The notes below the pieces were generated by a model. It was not told the DNA's origin. It made no database searches and saw nothing but the letters and a program-made list of their open reading frames with translations. A stretch of 64,000 bases of DNA from Agarilytica sp045430305. Lineage in GTDB: Bacteria; Pseudomonadota; Gammaproteobacteria; Pseudomonadales; Cellvibrionaceae. Location: assembly GCA_045430305.1 (NCBI GenBank), contig JAILXW010000002.1, forward strand, positions 558,001-622,000. The letters are read 5' to 3'. The position numbers and the translations under genes are program-made. Below are positions 7,815 to 17,396 of this stretch, one piece after another. Position 1 is the stretch's first letter; each line of letters begins with the position of its first letter.

Positions 7815-9818
7815 ATGCCTTCTCGCAGAGATTTAGCTAACGCCATCCGTGCTTTAAGCATGGACGCAGTCCAAAAAGCCAACAGTGGCCACCCTGGTGC
7901 GCCCATGGGAATGGCGGACATCGCTGAGGTATTGTGGAGCGACTATTTAAGTCATAACCCTCAGAACCCAAACTGGGCAGATCGTGATCGTTTTGTGTTG
8001 TCGAATGGTCATGGTTCGATGTTGATCTACTCACTGCTTCATTTAACTGGCTACGAGTTGCCAATTGAAGAGCTGAAAAACTTCCGCCAGTTGCACTCTA
8101 AAACCCCAGGGCACCCAGAATACGGTTATGCGCCGGGTGTTGAAACCACTACAGGCCCACTGGGGCAGGGCATTACCAATGCCGTTGGTATGGCAATCGC
8201 TGAGAAGACTCTAGCTGCGCAATTCAACCGTGATGGTCACGAAGTGGTTGATCATTACACATATAGCTTTCTGGGTGATGGCTGCATGATGGAAGGCATC
8301 TCGCACGAGGCCTGTTCTTTGGCTGGCACGCTTGGTCTTGGTAAATTAGTGGCGTTTTGGGATGACAACGGTATCTCTATCGACGGTAAGGTAGAGGGCT
8401 GGTTTACCGACGACACACCTAAGCGGTTTGAAGCTTACGGCTGGCATGTGATCCCTAAAGTGGATGGTCACGATGCAGATGCAATTAAAGCTGCGATTGA
8501 AGAAGCGCGTTCTGAGACCGGTAAACCAACTCTGATTTGTACCCAAACAGTGATTGGTTTCGGTTCCCCTAATAAAGAAGGCTCAGAAAAAACACACGGT
8601 GCCCCTTTGGGTGATGACGAAGTGGCAGCAACTCGCGAAAAGTTGGGCTGGCCACATGCACCGTTTGATGTACCACAAGACGTATACCAAGGGTGGGACG
8701 CAAAAGAAGCCGGTGCTGCGCGTGAGCAGGCCTGGACAGATCGCTTTGCTGCATATAAATCAGCCCACCCTGAATTGGCGGCCGAGTTTGAGCGTCGTGT
8801 GATTAACAACGAACTTCCTGCAGATTTTGCTGCAAAAGCAGAAGCTTACATTCAGGCTTGCCAAGAAAAGTCAGAGAAAGTGGCGAGCCGTAAAGCCTCG
8901 CAAAATGCCATTGAAGCTTTTGGCCCAATCGTTCCTGAGTTTATTGGTGGTTCGGCTGACCTTGCTGGTTCCAACCTTACGTTGTGGTCAGGCTCTAAAG
9001 GCATTACTGCCGAAGATGCCAGTGGTAACTACATATTCTACGGTGTGCGCGAGTTCGGGATGAGTGCCATCATGAATGGTATTTCTTTGCACGGTGGTTT
9101 TATCAACTACGGTGCAACTTTCCTTACCTTTATGGAATATGCGCGTAACGCAGTGCGCATGTCGGCCTTGATGGGGTTGCAGAATATCTTCGTGTACACC
9201 CATGACTCAATCGGTCAGGGGGAAGATGGCCCAACTCACCAGCCTATCGAGCAAATAGCAAACCTACGACTGACTCCGAATATGGACACATGGCGCCCAT
9301 GTGATGCAACGGAAACCGCCGTCGCGTGGAAGTCGGCAGTTGAGCGTAAAGATGGCCCCACCAGTTTGGTGTTTAGTCGCCAAGGCCTTCCGCATCAAGC
9401 GCGTAGTGCTGAGCAAGTAAGTAATGTTGCTAAAGGCGCATACATTCTGAAAGACAGCGAAGGCACGCCGGATCTTATTCTCATCGCGACGGGCTCAGAA
9501 GTAGACGTGGCCATAAAGGCGGCAGACGCGCTAACAGGCGCAGGTAAAAAGGTTCGTGTGGTATCAATGCCGAGCACTAGTACCTTCGACAAGCAAGATG
9601 CAGAGTACCAACAGTCGGTGCTTCCAGCAGAAGTAAGTGCTCGCATCGCGATCGAAGCGGCACACACAGATTTCTGGTACAAGTACGTAGGCTTCGATGG
9701 CCGTATCATTGGAATGAGCAGCTTTGGTGAGTCTGCACCGGGTGGCGTGTTACTGGAGCACTTCGGTTTCACCGTCGACAATGTTGTGAATACCGCGAAC
9801 GAACTGTTGGAAGACTAA
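7815..9818 (+). CDS. tkt: transketolase
   Basis: Thiamine-diphosphate enzyme of the pentose phosphate pathway, moving two-carbon ketol units between sugar phosphates. The 667-residue length is standard. It starts PSRRDLANAIRALSMDAVQKANSGHPGAPMG, the family N-terminus with its substrate-binding His. The ThDP motif GDGCMMEGISHEA (about 154) leads to DDNGISIDG, and the pyrimidine domain has the YTHDSIGQGEDGPTHQP segment. GAGGT is well placed before the ATG. In many gammaproteobacteria tkt is followed by epd and pgk; here pgk follows, but an unrelated minus-strand gene takes the place of epd. Confidence 0.98.
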   Translation: MPSRRDLANAIRALSMDAVQKANSGHPGAPMGMADIAEVLWSDYLSHNPQNPNWADRDRFVLSNGHGSMLIYSLLHLTGYELPIEELKNFRQLHSKTPGHPEYGYAPGVETTTGPLGQGITNAVGMAIAEKTLAAQFNRDGHEVVDHYTYSFLGDGCMMEGISHEACSLAGTLGLGKLVAFWDDNGISIDGKVEGWFTDDTPKRFEAYGWHVIPKVDGHDADAIKAAIEEARSETGKPTLICTQTVIGFGSPNKEGSEKTHGAPLGDDEVAATREKLGWPHAPFDVPQDVYQGWDAKEAGAAREQAWTDRFAAYKSAHPELAAEFERRVINNELPADFAAKAEAYIQACQEKSEKVASRKASQNAIEAFGPIVPEFIGGSADLAGSNLTLWSGSKGITAEDASGNYIFYGVREFGMSAIMNGISLHGGFINYGATFLTFMEYARNAVRMSALMGLQNIFVYTHDSIGQGEDGPTHQPIEQIANLRLTPNMDTWRPCDATETAVAWKSAVERKDGPTSLVFSRQGLPHQARSAEQVSNVAKGAYILKDSEGTPDLILIATGSEVDVAIKAADALTGAGKKVRVVSMPSTSTFDKQDAEYQQSVLPAEVSARIAIEAAHTDFWYKYVGFDGRIIGMSSFGESAPGGVLLEHFGFTVDNVVNTANELLED

Positions 9819-9840
9819 GCCTTATCTTGAGTAAAGAAAA

Positions 9841-9875
9841 AGGGATCAGGGTGCTTGCTCTGATCCCTTTTTTTT
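9841..9875 (+). terminator. intrinsic terminator after tkt
   Basis: Perfect 9-bp stem AGGGATCAG (9841-9849) / CTGATCCCT (9860-9868) with a 10-nt loop and a run of eight T. It starts 22 bp past the tkt stop. Confidence 0.93.
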
Positions 9876-9916
9876 GTGTTCTTGATTTGCGAAATATTTG
9901 ACTAAAGTGGTGTGAA

Positions 9917-10402
9917 TTATAGGGTGTGAGAGTGGTAAGTACTCACGCTCGCTTCTGAAATTACGTCACTCTGGCGAAAAGTGTTTTTACTTTTCGTTGC
10001 GCTAAAATAAGTTTTTTCACCGATCTCAAGTTTCTCATAATGTTGCCCGAGTACGTCAAAGAGTTGATGCTGGTCGTGCACGGCGTTTTTGCGGCTGGCG
10101 CTGGCAATGCTAGACAGCAGCTTCACGCCTTCTTCGAAATGATTTTCTAGGATGAACAGCTCGATCAATATCGAGAGAGGGTGCGACAGGGCTGCGACTG
10201 AAAAAAGGGCGTTTTTACCGACGGATACACGCAGCAGGTATATTTCTATCGCCGCCAACAAATACACCTTCGCGGCATCGAGTCGGCACTGGGTGTAGGC
10301 AATTTTTCCTCGGCGTGTTACTTCATTCCAAGAGCGGAACGCGACAGTTTCGTCATTTTGAATACGCTGAGCGTGGTAACGGCAAAGGTGCATTGGTTTC
10401 AT
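9917..10402 (-). CDS. Fur-box-associated protein of unknown function
   Basis: A 161-residue soluble protein beginning MKPMHLCRYHAQRIQ; I chose the ATG at 10402 because the longer frame to 10492 would run through the Fur box. The middle (residues about 35-125) is helical and has a TPR-like flavour (AKVYLLAAIEIYLLRV, LIELFILENHFEEGVKLL). I see no signal peptide or catalytic motif, and I do not recognise the family. It is a single gene on the strand opposite its neighbours, ending past the tkt terminator. The near-perfect Fur palindrome 35 bp upstream implies repression by iron. Confidence 0.75.
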   Translation of the reverse strand: MKPMHLCRYHAQRIQNDETVAFRSWNEVTRRGKIAYTQCRLDAAKVYLLAAIEIYLLRVSVGKNALFSVAALSHPLSILIELFILENHFEEGVKLLSSIASASRKNAVHDQHQLFDVLGQHYEKLEIGEKTYFSATKSKNTFRQSDVISEASVSTYHSHTL

Positions 10403-10437
10403 AGCGGTTCCCTGGGTTGGTTGGTTAATTTTATGTA

Positions 10438-10458
10438 AATGATAATCATTATCATTTA
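10438..10458. promoter_or_regulatory. Fur box
   Basis: A 21-bp near-perfect palindrome with core GATAATCATTATC flanked by AAAT and ATTT, matching the Fur consensus (GATAATGATAATCATTATC) closely. It lies 35 bp upstream of the minus-strand gene starting at 10402 and about 145 bp upstream of pgk, so control of the former is the simpler reading. Confidence 0.88.
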
Positions 10459-10495
10459 TGGGTGCAAGTGTTTTGATTGCTCCCTTAATCAAATC

Positions 10496-10524
10496 TTGCC
10501 AACAAAATTAAGCGCCCGAATATA
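10496..10524 (+). promoter_or_regulatory. possible sigma-70 promoter of pgk
   Basis: TTGCCA at 10496-10501, a 17-bp spacer, then AATATA at 10519-10524 on the plus strand, about 78 bp before the pgk start. A weak but plausible match by eye only. Confidence 0.3.
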
Positions 10525-10601
10525 CTTTCCGTTAGAATACCGCCTCCCAAATTCCCGCCGCTCGAAGATTCGGGTGAAGCTTTCATATCTCGGAGAGATC
10601 T

Positions 10602-11777
10602 ATGTCCATTACTGCAATGCAGGACGTCGACCTAAAAGGCAAGTACGTTCTAATTCGCCAAGACCTAAATGTGCCTATTCAAGATGGCGCCATCACTTCT
10701 GATGTCCGTATCCAAGCCTCTTTGCCGACAGTAAAAACTGCGATTGGTCAAGGCGCAAAAGTCATGCTGATGTCGCACTTGGGCCGCCCAACAGAAGGCG
10801 AGTTCGAAGAAAAGTTCTCGCTTAAGCCTGTTGCCGATCATATTTCTGGCCTACTGGGCATGGATGTACCGCTGATCAGTGAATGGCGTGACGGCATCAC
10901 CATGGAAGATGGTGAAGTTGTATTGCTGGAAAATGTTCGTTTCAACGAAGGTGAAAAGAAAGACGATGAAGCGCTATCAAAAGCCTATGCATCGCTTTGT
11001 GATGTGTTCGTAATGGATGCTTTCGGCACTGCTCACCGCGCACAAGCATCGACGCACGGCGTTGCCAAATTTGCGCCAGCTGCATGTGCAGGGCCGTTGT
11101 TGGCAGGTGAGCTAGACGCATTAGAAAAAGCCTTAGCTAAACCAGAGCGCCCAATGGTTGCTGTGGTTGGCGGCGCGAAAGTATCTTCTAAGCTCACCGT
11201 GTTGGAAGCGCTTTCTAAAATTTGCGATACCTTGGTTGTGGGTGGTGGTATTTCGAATACCTTTGTTGCGGCAGCCGGTAACCCTGTTGGTAAATCGCTT
11301 TACGAAGAAGATTTGATTCCAACAGCTAAGGCATTATGTGAAAAGACCCAAGTCGATTTTGCGACAGACGTCGTCGTGACGACGCAAGGGTTTAGTGAGT
11401 GGAGTGACACTTCGCCGGCTGAAACCAAAGATGCTTCTGAAGTGACCGACGATGAAAGTATCGTGGATTGTGGGCCCGTAACGGCTGAGCGTTTAGCTGC
11501 GATCATGAAAAATGCCAAAACCATTCTTTGGAATGGCCCAACGGGTGTGTTCGAATTTGAGCCTTTTGCGAATGGTACAGAAGTGCTGGCGCAGGCGATT
11601 GCAGAAAGCGATGGCTTCTCTATTGCCGGTGGCGGCGATACGTTGGCGGCGATTGATAAATTCGGTTTAGCCGACAAAATTTCTTACATTTCTACCGGTG
11701 GTGGAGCTTTCCTAGAGTATGTGGAAGGTAAAGAGCTTCCTGCCGTTGCGGTATTAAAACAACGCGCTGCTGACTAA
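10602..11777 (+). CDS. pgk: phosphoglycerate kinase
   Basis: Glycolytic and gluconeogenic kinase interconverting 1,3-bisphosphoglycerate and 3-phosphoglycerate with ADP/ATP. The 391-residue length is typical of bacterial PGK. Visible motifs: RQDLNVPIQDG (substrate-binding N-domain; usual form R.DLNVP), MSHLGRPTEG, DAFGTAHRAQAST, VVGGAKVSSKL, and the nucleotide-site GPTGVFEFEPFANGT and GGGDTLAA. A CGGAGAG ribosome site precedes the ATG. The fba gene that often follows pgk is absent; glpD is next after 240 bp. Confidence 0.98.
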   Translation: MSITAMQDVDLKGKYVLIRQDLNVPIQDGAITSDVRIQASLPTVKTAIGQGAKVMLMSHLGRPTEGEFEEKFSLKPVADHISGLLGMDVPLISEWRDGITMEDGEVVLLENVRFNEGEKKDDEALSKAYASLCDVFVMDAFGTAHRAQASTHGVAKFAPAACAGPLLAGELDALEKALAKPERPMVAVVGGAKVSSKLTVLEALSKICDTLVVGGGISNTFVAAAGNPVGKSLYEEDLIPTAKALCEKTQVDFATDVVVTTQGFSEWSDTSPAETKDASEVTDDESIVDCGPVTAERLAAIMKNAKTILWNGPTGVFEFEPFANGTEVLAQAIAESDGFSIAGGGDTLAAIDKFGLADKISYISTGGGAFLEYVEGKELPAVAVLKQRAAD

Positions 11778-11790
11778 TATTACCTCTGTA

Positions 11791-11819
11791 AATCAGCCTG
11801 GCGCTCTGTCTGGCTGATT
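11791..11819 (+). terminator. probable terminator after pgk
   Basis: Stem AATCAGCC (11791-11798) / GGCTGATT (11812-11819) followed by a T/C-rich stretch, starting 13 bp past the pgk stop. Confidence 0.7.
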
Positions 11820-12017
11820 CTTCTCTTCGTTTCTATTCTTTCTGCTGCTACTCTTTGTTTAGGCAGTCCTTTTTATTGGGTCTGGGGTGGCGATTGCTTT
11901 TCTCGACACGCCGTAAATCCTTTCATGGAGGCTTGACTGCTGCTTTCCCTGCGGCAGACAGTCTCGTAAAGTAAAGCGCCTCCCCAATTCTTGTTGCGGC
12001 TAGGTAAAAACTCTTAG

Positions 12018-13634
12018 ATGTCTTTACGCTCAGAAAACCTAAGTAAACTGCGCGACCAAACCTTCGACGTGATTGTCGTTGGCGGGGGGATTAATGGTGC
12101 CGTTTCTGCAGCTGCACTGTCTGCAAAGGGCATAAACGTCGCCTTGGTAGATAAGGGCGATTTTGCTTCTATGTCGAGTTCGGCCTCTTCTAACCTTGCT
12201 TGGGGTGGTATTAAATATTTAGAAAGCCACGAATACCGGCTAGTCAATAAACTGTGTCAAAGTCGCAATGACTTGATGCGCGCATACCCTTCCACCGTAA
12301 AAGAAATACGTTTTCTTACCACAATAGAAAAAGGTTTTCGCTTTCCGCCTTGGTTTATATATTTGGGGAGTTGTGTCTACTGGTGCTTCGGGCGGTTTTT
12401 TACGCAGGCACCAAAATACCTTACACCGAAATGCCTAAAGCAGCGTGAAGATATTATTGACACAAGCCACGCGGTCGGTGGTGTCGAATATTCCGACGCG
12501 TATCTATTCGACAATGATGCGCGTTTTGTTTTTAACTTTATCCGTGGGGCCATGGATAAAGGCTGCATTGCAATAAATTACCTTAACGCAATAAAAGTAG
12601 AGCGTGTTTCTGAGGGCGATGATGCGTACTGGAATTTGTCGCTGCGAGACGAAATAAGCGGTGAAACCTTTCAATCCAAAAGTAATGTTCTAATAAATGC
12701 AGGCGGCCCACTGCTTGATCGCTTTAATCAAACCCTTGGTATCAACACAGAATATCAGCACCTTTTGTCAAAAGGTGTTCATCTTATTGTCGATAAAATA
12801 TCTGGGAATGAAAAAGTTTTAGCTTTTTTTGCCAGTGATGGCCGATTGTTTTTCGTTATACCAATGGGAAGAAAAACATGCATTGGCACGACAGATACAC
12901 GAACAGACAACCCAAATGAAAAAGTGACCGATGAAGATCGTCAATTTATTCTTGATAACGTCAACAGGGTTTTGTGTTTGGAAAAAAACCTTATCCAAAC
13001 AGATATTATCGCTGAGCGGTGTGGTGTGAGACCGCTAGCGGTAAAAGGCGGTAATCACTCAGATGATTGGCTGCATCTTTCTCGTAAGCACGTACTAGAG
13101 ACTCATCAGGCACTTCAGGCCATATCCATTTTTGGCGGGAAGCTTACCGATTGTATTAATGTCGGTGAAGAGGTGGCCCAGGAAGTCTCTAAAATGGGTG
13201 TTGAACTAAAAGACGTTAAAGGTAAATGGTATGGCGAGCCAGAGGTCGAAGAAAAACTGCGTTTCTATCGCGCGGCGGAATCTATAAATTTAGATGAGAT
13301 GACATGGCCAGAAGCATCAGAACCGCTATCGCAACGTTATTGGCGCCGCTACGGTATGCATGCTTTTGATTTTCTGGAAAAAATTCGTACAGACCGATCA
13401 GAAGCTGACTTATTAATCGAAAACGCTGAATACACACGTTGCGAAATTGAATACGCCCGTGACCATGAAATGATAACAAAGCTAGAAGATTTTCTGCGCC
13501 GTCGTTCAAAAATCGAGATGGTGCTGAGCAAAGAAGAAATACTGGCAGCTAAAGGGCTTGATCAGGTTTGCAATATTTTATTTGGCGAGGCGGCCAAAGC
13601 CAAACTCGAAGAATACAAAAACACCAATACATAA
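12018..13634 (+). CDS. glpD: FAD-dependent glycerol-3-phosphate dehydrogenase
   Basis: A 538-residue membrane-associated flavoenzyme oxidising glycerol-3-phosphate to dihydroxyacetone phosphate and passing electrons to quinone. The FAD dinucleotide motif VVGGGINGA (residues 20-28) is followed by the second family block, here SSSASSNLAWGGIKYLES rather than the commoner SRSSKLIHGGLRYL form. GTTDTRTD and the C-terminal FGGKLTDC region are also present. It lies 22 bp upstream of glpK, forming a glycerol-utilisation pair. No glpF or glpR is in the window. Confidence 0.93.
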   Translation: MSLRSENLSKLRDQTFDVIVVGGGINGAVSAAALSAKGINVALVDKGDFASMSSSASSNLAWGGIKYLESHEYRLVNKLCQSRNDLMRAYPSTVKEIRFLTTIEKGFRFPPWFIYLGSCVYWCFGRFFTQAPKYLTPKCLKQREDIIDTSHAVGGVEYSDAYLFDNDARFVFNFIRGAMDKGCIAINYLNAIKVERVSEGDDAYWNLSLRDEISGETFQSKSNVLINAGGPLLDRFNQTLGINTEYQHLLSKGVHLIVDKISGNEKVLAFFASDGRLFFVIPMGRKTCIGTTDTRTDNPNEKVTDEDRQFILDNVNRVLCLEKNLIQTDIIAERCGVRPLAVKGGNHSDDWLHLSRKHVLETHQALQAISIFGGKLTDCINVGEEVAQEVSKMGVELKDVKGKWYGEPEVEEKLRFYRAAESINLDEMTWPEASEPLSQRYWRRYGMHAFDFLEKIRTDRSEADLLIENAEYTRCEIEYARDHEMITKLEDFLRRRSKIEMVLSKEEILAAKGLDQVCNILFGEAAKAKLEEYKNTNT

Positions 13635-13656
13635 AAATATCATAACAGGTACTGCT

Positions 13657-15153
13657 ATGAGTAAAACACCGCTTATTCTCGCGATAGACCAAGGTACGAC
13701 TAGTAGCCGCGCGATAGTATTTGATCGTGATACGAATATAGTTGCAGTCGCCCAGAAAGAATTTAAACAATATTACCCTCAAAGCGGTTGGGTTGAGCAC
13801 GACCCTGAAGAAATTTGGTCTTCAACCATTGAGGTATGCCGCGCAGCGATCAACGACGCAGAAGAAAAATATAAAGATAAAAACGGTGAGGTCGTTGCGA
13901 TTGGTATTACCAATCAGCGAGAAACGTCCATTGTATGGAACCGCCATACGGGCATGCCAATTCATAATGCGATTGTCTGGCAAGACCGCCGCACCGCTGA
14001 TGTTTGCGCTAAGTTAAAAGCGGCAGGTCATGAACGCATCGTACAAGAAAAAACGGGCTTGTTACTCGACCCGTATTTTTCTGCAAGTAAAGTGGCGTGG
14101 ATGCTCGACCACGTTGATGGTGCTCGAGAAGCAGCAAATAGAGGGCAGCTAGCCTTCGGAACAGTAGACAGCTTTTTGTTGGCCCGCTTAACGAAAGGCA
14201 ATGTACATGCAACAGACGCCACAAATGCAAGTCGTACAAGTTTGTACAACATACAAAAAGGCGCGTGGGATCAAGAATTATTAGCCATGTTTAATGTGCC
14301 GGATACGGTGCTTCCGGAAGTTAAAGATTGTGCCAGTGATTTCGGTGTGACAGACGCCGAATGGTTTGGGCGAGAAATCCCCATACTTGGTGTCGCGGGT
14401 GATCAGCAAGCGGCAGCCATTGGGCAGACATGCTTTTCTGTGGGTGATACCAAAAGCACATATGGCACCGGTTGTTTTGCGTTAATGAATATTGGTGAAC
14501 TTTTTGTCGTTTCTAAAAGCCGTTTGTTAACCACAATCGCCTATCAGTTAGATGGTAAAACGACCTACGCATTAGAAGGCTCGATTTTTATTGCGGGTGC
14601 CGCGATTCAATGGTTGCGCGATGAGCTGCAACTCATTTCTGATGCTTCAGAAACGGAAGTGATTGCAGAAGGTATTAATTCTACTCAAGGGGTCTACCTT
14701 GTTCCGGCGTTTACAGGTTTGGGTGCGCCATATTGGGAGCCTGATGCTCGCGGTGCCATCGTTGGTTTAAGTCGTGGCTCGGGTAAAAAAGAAATTGTAA
14801 GGGCAGCGCTAGAATCGGTATGCTACCAAACCTACGATCTCACTTCTGCCATGGCGGCAGATGCCAATGTGCCTTCGCGAATTCGGGTCGACGGTGGCAT
14901 GGTCGCGAACAATTGGGTGCTTAGTTTTTTGGCTGACATTCTTGAGCTCGACATTGATCGCCCCAAGATTATTGAAACCACCGCACTGGGTGCTGCTTTC
15001 TTGGCAGGTTTACAAGCGGGTGTGTATAAAAATTTGGAAGATGTCACGTTGACCTGGAAGCTCGATCAACGCTTTGAGGCGAGTATGGGTTCTGAACAGC
15101 GTACAGACTTGCTTCAGGGCTGGAAAGCCGCGATCAATAAGGTGCTGGTTTAG
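13657..15153 (+). CDS. glpK: glycerol kinase
   Basis: FGGY-family kinase making glycerol-3-phosphate from glycerol and ATP, the substrate of the GlpD upstream. I place the start at the ATG at 13657 (protein MSKTPLILAIDQ), giving 498 residues, the usual GlpK length. Visible: the N-terminal phosphate loop DQGTTSSRA, VWQDRRTAD, YFSASKVAWMLD, GVAGDQQAA, and the C-terminal RVDGGMVAN and ALGAAFLAGL motifs. An upstream in-frame extension to 13558 only overlaps glpD. Confidence 0.97.
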   Translation: MSKTPLILAIDQGTTSSRAIVFDRDTNIVAVAQKEFKQYYPQSGWVEHDPEEIWSSTIEVCRAAINDAEEKYKDKNGEVVAIGITNQRETSIVWNRHTGMPIHNAIVWQDRRTADVCAKLKAAGHERIVQEKTGLLLDPYFSASKVAWMLDHVDGAREAANRGQLAFGTVDSFLLARLTKGNVHATDATNASRTSLYNIQKGAWDQELLAMFNVPDTVLPEVKDCASDFGVTDAEWFGREIPILGVAGDQQAAAIGQTCFSVGDTKSTYGTGCFALMNIGELFVVSKSRLLTTIAYQLDGKTTYALEGSIFIAGAAIQWLRDELQLISDASETEVIAEGINSTQGVYLVPAFTGLGAPYWEPDARGAIVGLSRGSGKKEIVRAALESVCYQTYDLTSAMAADANVPSRIRVDGGMVANNWVLSFLADILELDIDRPKIIETTALGAAFLAGLQAGVYKNLEDVTLTWKLDQRFEASMGSEQRTDLLQGWKAAINKVLV

Positions 15154-15161
15154 GTATTTCA

Positions 15162-15181
15162 TAAGTAAGTAAGTAAGTAAG
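15162..15181. repeat. tetranucleotide repeat (TAAG)5
   Basis: Five uninterrupted TAAG units between glpK and galE, 34 bp before the galE start. Such short repeats can change copy number by slipped-strand mispairing. Confidence 0.95.
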
Positions 15182-15215
15182 AAAGAATGAAAGGCAATAT
15201 GGGAAATAATAAGAT

Positions 15216-16232
15216 ATGACAGTATTGGTGACAGGCGGTGCAGGCTATATTGGCAGCCACACTTGTGTTGAATTGATTGAGGCGGGGTTTGATATTCTCG
15301 TACTCGACAATTTCTGTAATAGTAACGTAGCGTCGTTAACGCGGGTCGGTGACATTACCGGAAAAACGGTGCCGTTTGTCGAGGCTGATATTCGCAATAA
15401 AAATGAATTAGAACGTGTGTTTGTTCAGCACGATATTACCTCAGTCATTCATTTTGCAGGTTTAAAAGCCGTGGGCGAATCGTGTGAAAAGCCCCTTGAG
15501 TACTATCAAAATAATGTTACGGGTACGCTCAACCTTTGTCAGGTTATGGAAAAACATGGCGTAAATAAAATATTGTTTAGCTCTTCTGCAACCGTATATG
15601 GCGACCCAAAAACAGTGCCCATCAAAGAAGATTTTCCCACCGGTGCTACCAACCCGTACGGTCAAAGTAAACTAATGGTGGAAGAGATTCTGCAAGATGC
15701 ATGCAAGGCGCCCAATAATGAATGGCGAGCATCTATTCTTCGCTACTTTAATCCGATTGGCGCGCATATAAGTGGCCAAATAGGGGAAGACCCCCAAGGC
15801 ATACCCAACAACTTGTTACCTTTTGTCGCGCAAGTGGCAGTGGGTAAGTTAAAACAGTTACGTGTGTTTGGTGATGACTATGCAACGGTAGATGGTACCG
15901 GCGTGCGCGATTATATTCACGTTGTAGATTTGGCGCGCGGCCATGTGAAAGCATTACAAAAACTCTTGAAGGCCGATGCCGGGAGCTATATTCACAACCT
16001 AGGAACGGGCAATGGCTACAGTGTATTGCAAGTCGTAAAAGCGTTTGAAAAGGTGAGCGGAAAAACCATTCCTTATGAAATTGTTCCCCGTCGTTCGGGC
16101 GATATCGCCGAATGCTTTGCTGACCCTGCTTTGGCAGAAAAAGACCTAGGCTGGAAAGCTGAGTTTAATATTGAGCAAATGGTGGAAGATACTTGGCGCT
16201 GGCAGTCGAATAACCCGCAAGGGTACGCATAG
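15216..16232 (+). CDS. galE: UDP-glucose 4-epimerase
   Basis: Extended short-chain dehydrogenase that interconverts UDP-glucose and UDP-galactose (or the N-acetyl forms), supplying sugars for surface polysaccharide or the Leloir pathway. The 338-residue protein has the NAD loop GGAGYIGSH (7-15), SSSATVYG with the catalytic Ser region, and the catalytic pair Y148/K152 in YGQSK. RYFNPIGAH and RRSGDIAECFAD are also typical. No galactose-catabolic gene is nearby, so a role in glycan precursor supply is likelier. Confidence 0.96.
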   Translation: MTVLVTGGAGYIGSHTCVELIEAGFDILVLDNFCNSNVASLTRVGDITGKTVPFVEADIRNKNELERVFVQHDITSVIHFAGLKAVGESCEKPLEYYQNNVTGTLNLCQVMEKHGVNKILFSSSATVYGDPKTVPIKEDFPTGATNPYGQSKLMVEEILQDACKAPNNEWRASILRYFNPIGAHISGQIGEDPQGIPNNLLPFVAQVAVGKLKQLRVFGDDYATVDGTGVRDYIHVVDLARGHVKALQKLLKADAGSYIHNLGTGNGYSVLQVVKAFEKVSGKTIPYEIVPRRSGDIAECFADPALAEKDLGWKAEFNIEQMVEDTWRWQSNNPQGYA

Positions 16233-16248
16233 CGTGCTTAGAAAATTC

Positions 16249-17310
16249 TCAGCGCGCTTTATGTGTCACCGGTGTTGATAATTCAATGCCGTGTTTTTTT
16301 GAGGTTTGTAATATGATCTCGCGAAAGTCACGCCGTACAGACAGAATTTTTTCGACCTTTTTTAAATGATATAGCACGCCCCATGTCACCGCGTGGTCCC
16401 CAGTTTCAATCACTTTTGTTTCAACATGGGTGTTCTCTTCAATAGGAATGTCTGCATCAATAGCGGTGTGGTAGGCCTCTTCAAACATCGCTTTAGTTTT
16501 TTCTTCATCGGTATCGTAGCCAATATTAAAGTTTAAACATTCACGTAAACCTTTGGCCGACGCAAATTTGCTCAGGTTGTGAATGGTCTTGTCGCGCAGG
16601 TGCGCGTTACGAATCATGATGCGGTGGTTGTTACTGATGTTGAGTATTTCAGTATGAAACAACTTAGTTTTATATACACGCCCCAGAATACCATCGCCCG
16701 TATCAATAATATCGCCTTCTTCCAGCATGTCACTATTCAAAATAATGAGGCCGCTAATTATGTCGGGTGCCCACGAACTTTGGGTTAAACCTAAAAAGAC
16801 ACCAATAATACCAATGACGCCCCCAGCCTCGAGTAGCGAATCGAAACCGAGCAAGTGCACGACAGAAACGATCGCAATAATTGTAATGAATACGGCGCTA
16901 AGAATACTTAACAGCCGTGTTTGATAGGTTTCTACATAAAGCGTTCTCTCGCCAATATCGCGCGCTTTGCCATATTGCTTGTGAACAAAATACTGAAGCA
17001 AAAAATTAGTGATATTTGCGGTGTATAACACGGCAAGAATACCGAGTATCTTTAGGCCGCCACTTGGGCCATCGCTAGGGCGATAAAGGTAGGTATAGGC
17101 GTAAACAAATAGTATGACGATGTTTAAGCCGCGAAGCAGATTGACACGCATACGGTGAGAATTTGGTTGTACCGCCGCTGAAGAAAAGCGACGTAGCACG
17201 TGTTCAGCAAAAATGAACAAGAGCACATTGAGTGATACGATGAAATAATCCACCGGCCTCAATGATTGAAGAAATGTGATGATTTCAGTCGAGGTGTGCG
17301 CCCAAGTCAT
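16249..17310 (-). CDS. MscS-family mechanosensitive channel
   Basis: A 353-residue inner-membrane protein with about four or five predicted transmembrane segments in residues 18-200 and a C-terminal beta plus alpha/beta domain. The MscS core is visible as GVIGIIGVFLGLTQSSWAPDIISGLIILNSDMLEEGDIID (pore helix and the start of the beta domain, about 165-205), then GRVYKTKLFHTEI and NNHRIMIRN. The family releases solutes on hypo-osmotic shock or passes small ions. It converges with galE, with 16 bp between stops. Confidence 0.9.
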   Translation of the reverse strand: MTWAHTSTEIITFLQSLRPVDYFIVSLNVLLFIFAEHVLRRFSSAAVQPNSHRMRVNLLRGLNIVILFVYAYTYLYRPSDGPSGGLKILGILAVLYTANITNFLLQYFVHKQYGKARDIGERTLYVETYQTRLLSILSAVFITIIAIVSVVHLLGFDSLLEAGGVIGIIGVFLGLTQSSWAPDIISGLIILNSDMLEEGDIIDTGDGILGRVYKTKLFHTEILNISNNHRIMIRNAHLRDKTIHNLSKFASAKGLRECLNFNIGYDTDEEKTKAMFEEAYHTAIDADIPIEENTHVETKVIETGDHAVTWGVLYHLKKVEKILSVRRDFREIILQTSKKHGIELSTPVTHKAR

Positions 17311-17396
17311 GATGCTTCCCTAGTTGTAATTATTAATATTCAACGGCCGCTAATAAGTAATTTGGCAGTAGCTAATCGGGCTAAGCGATACACCGC

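Noticed and set aside
11935..11963. Imperfect hairpin (GACTGCTGC / GCGGCAGACAGTC) upstream of glpD
   Set aside because: Short, bulged and without a T-tract; not distinguishable from chance by eye.
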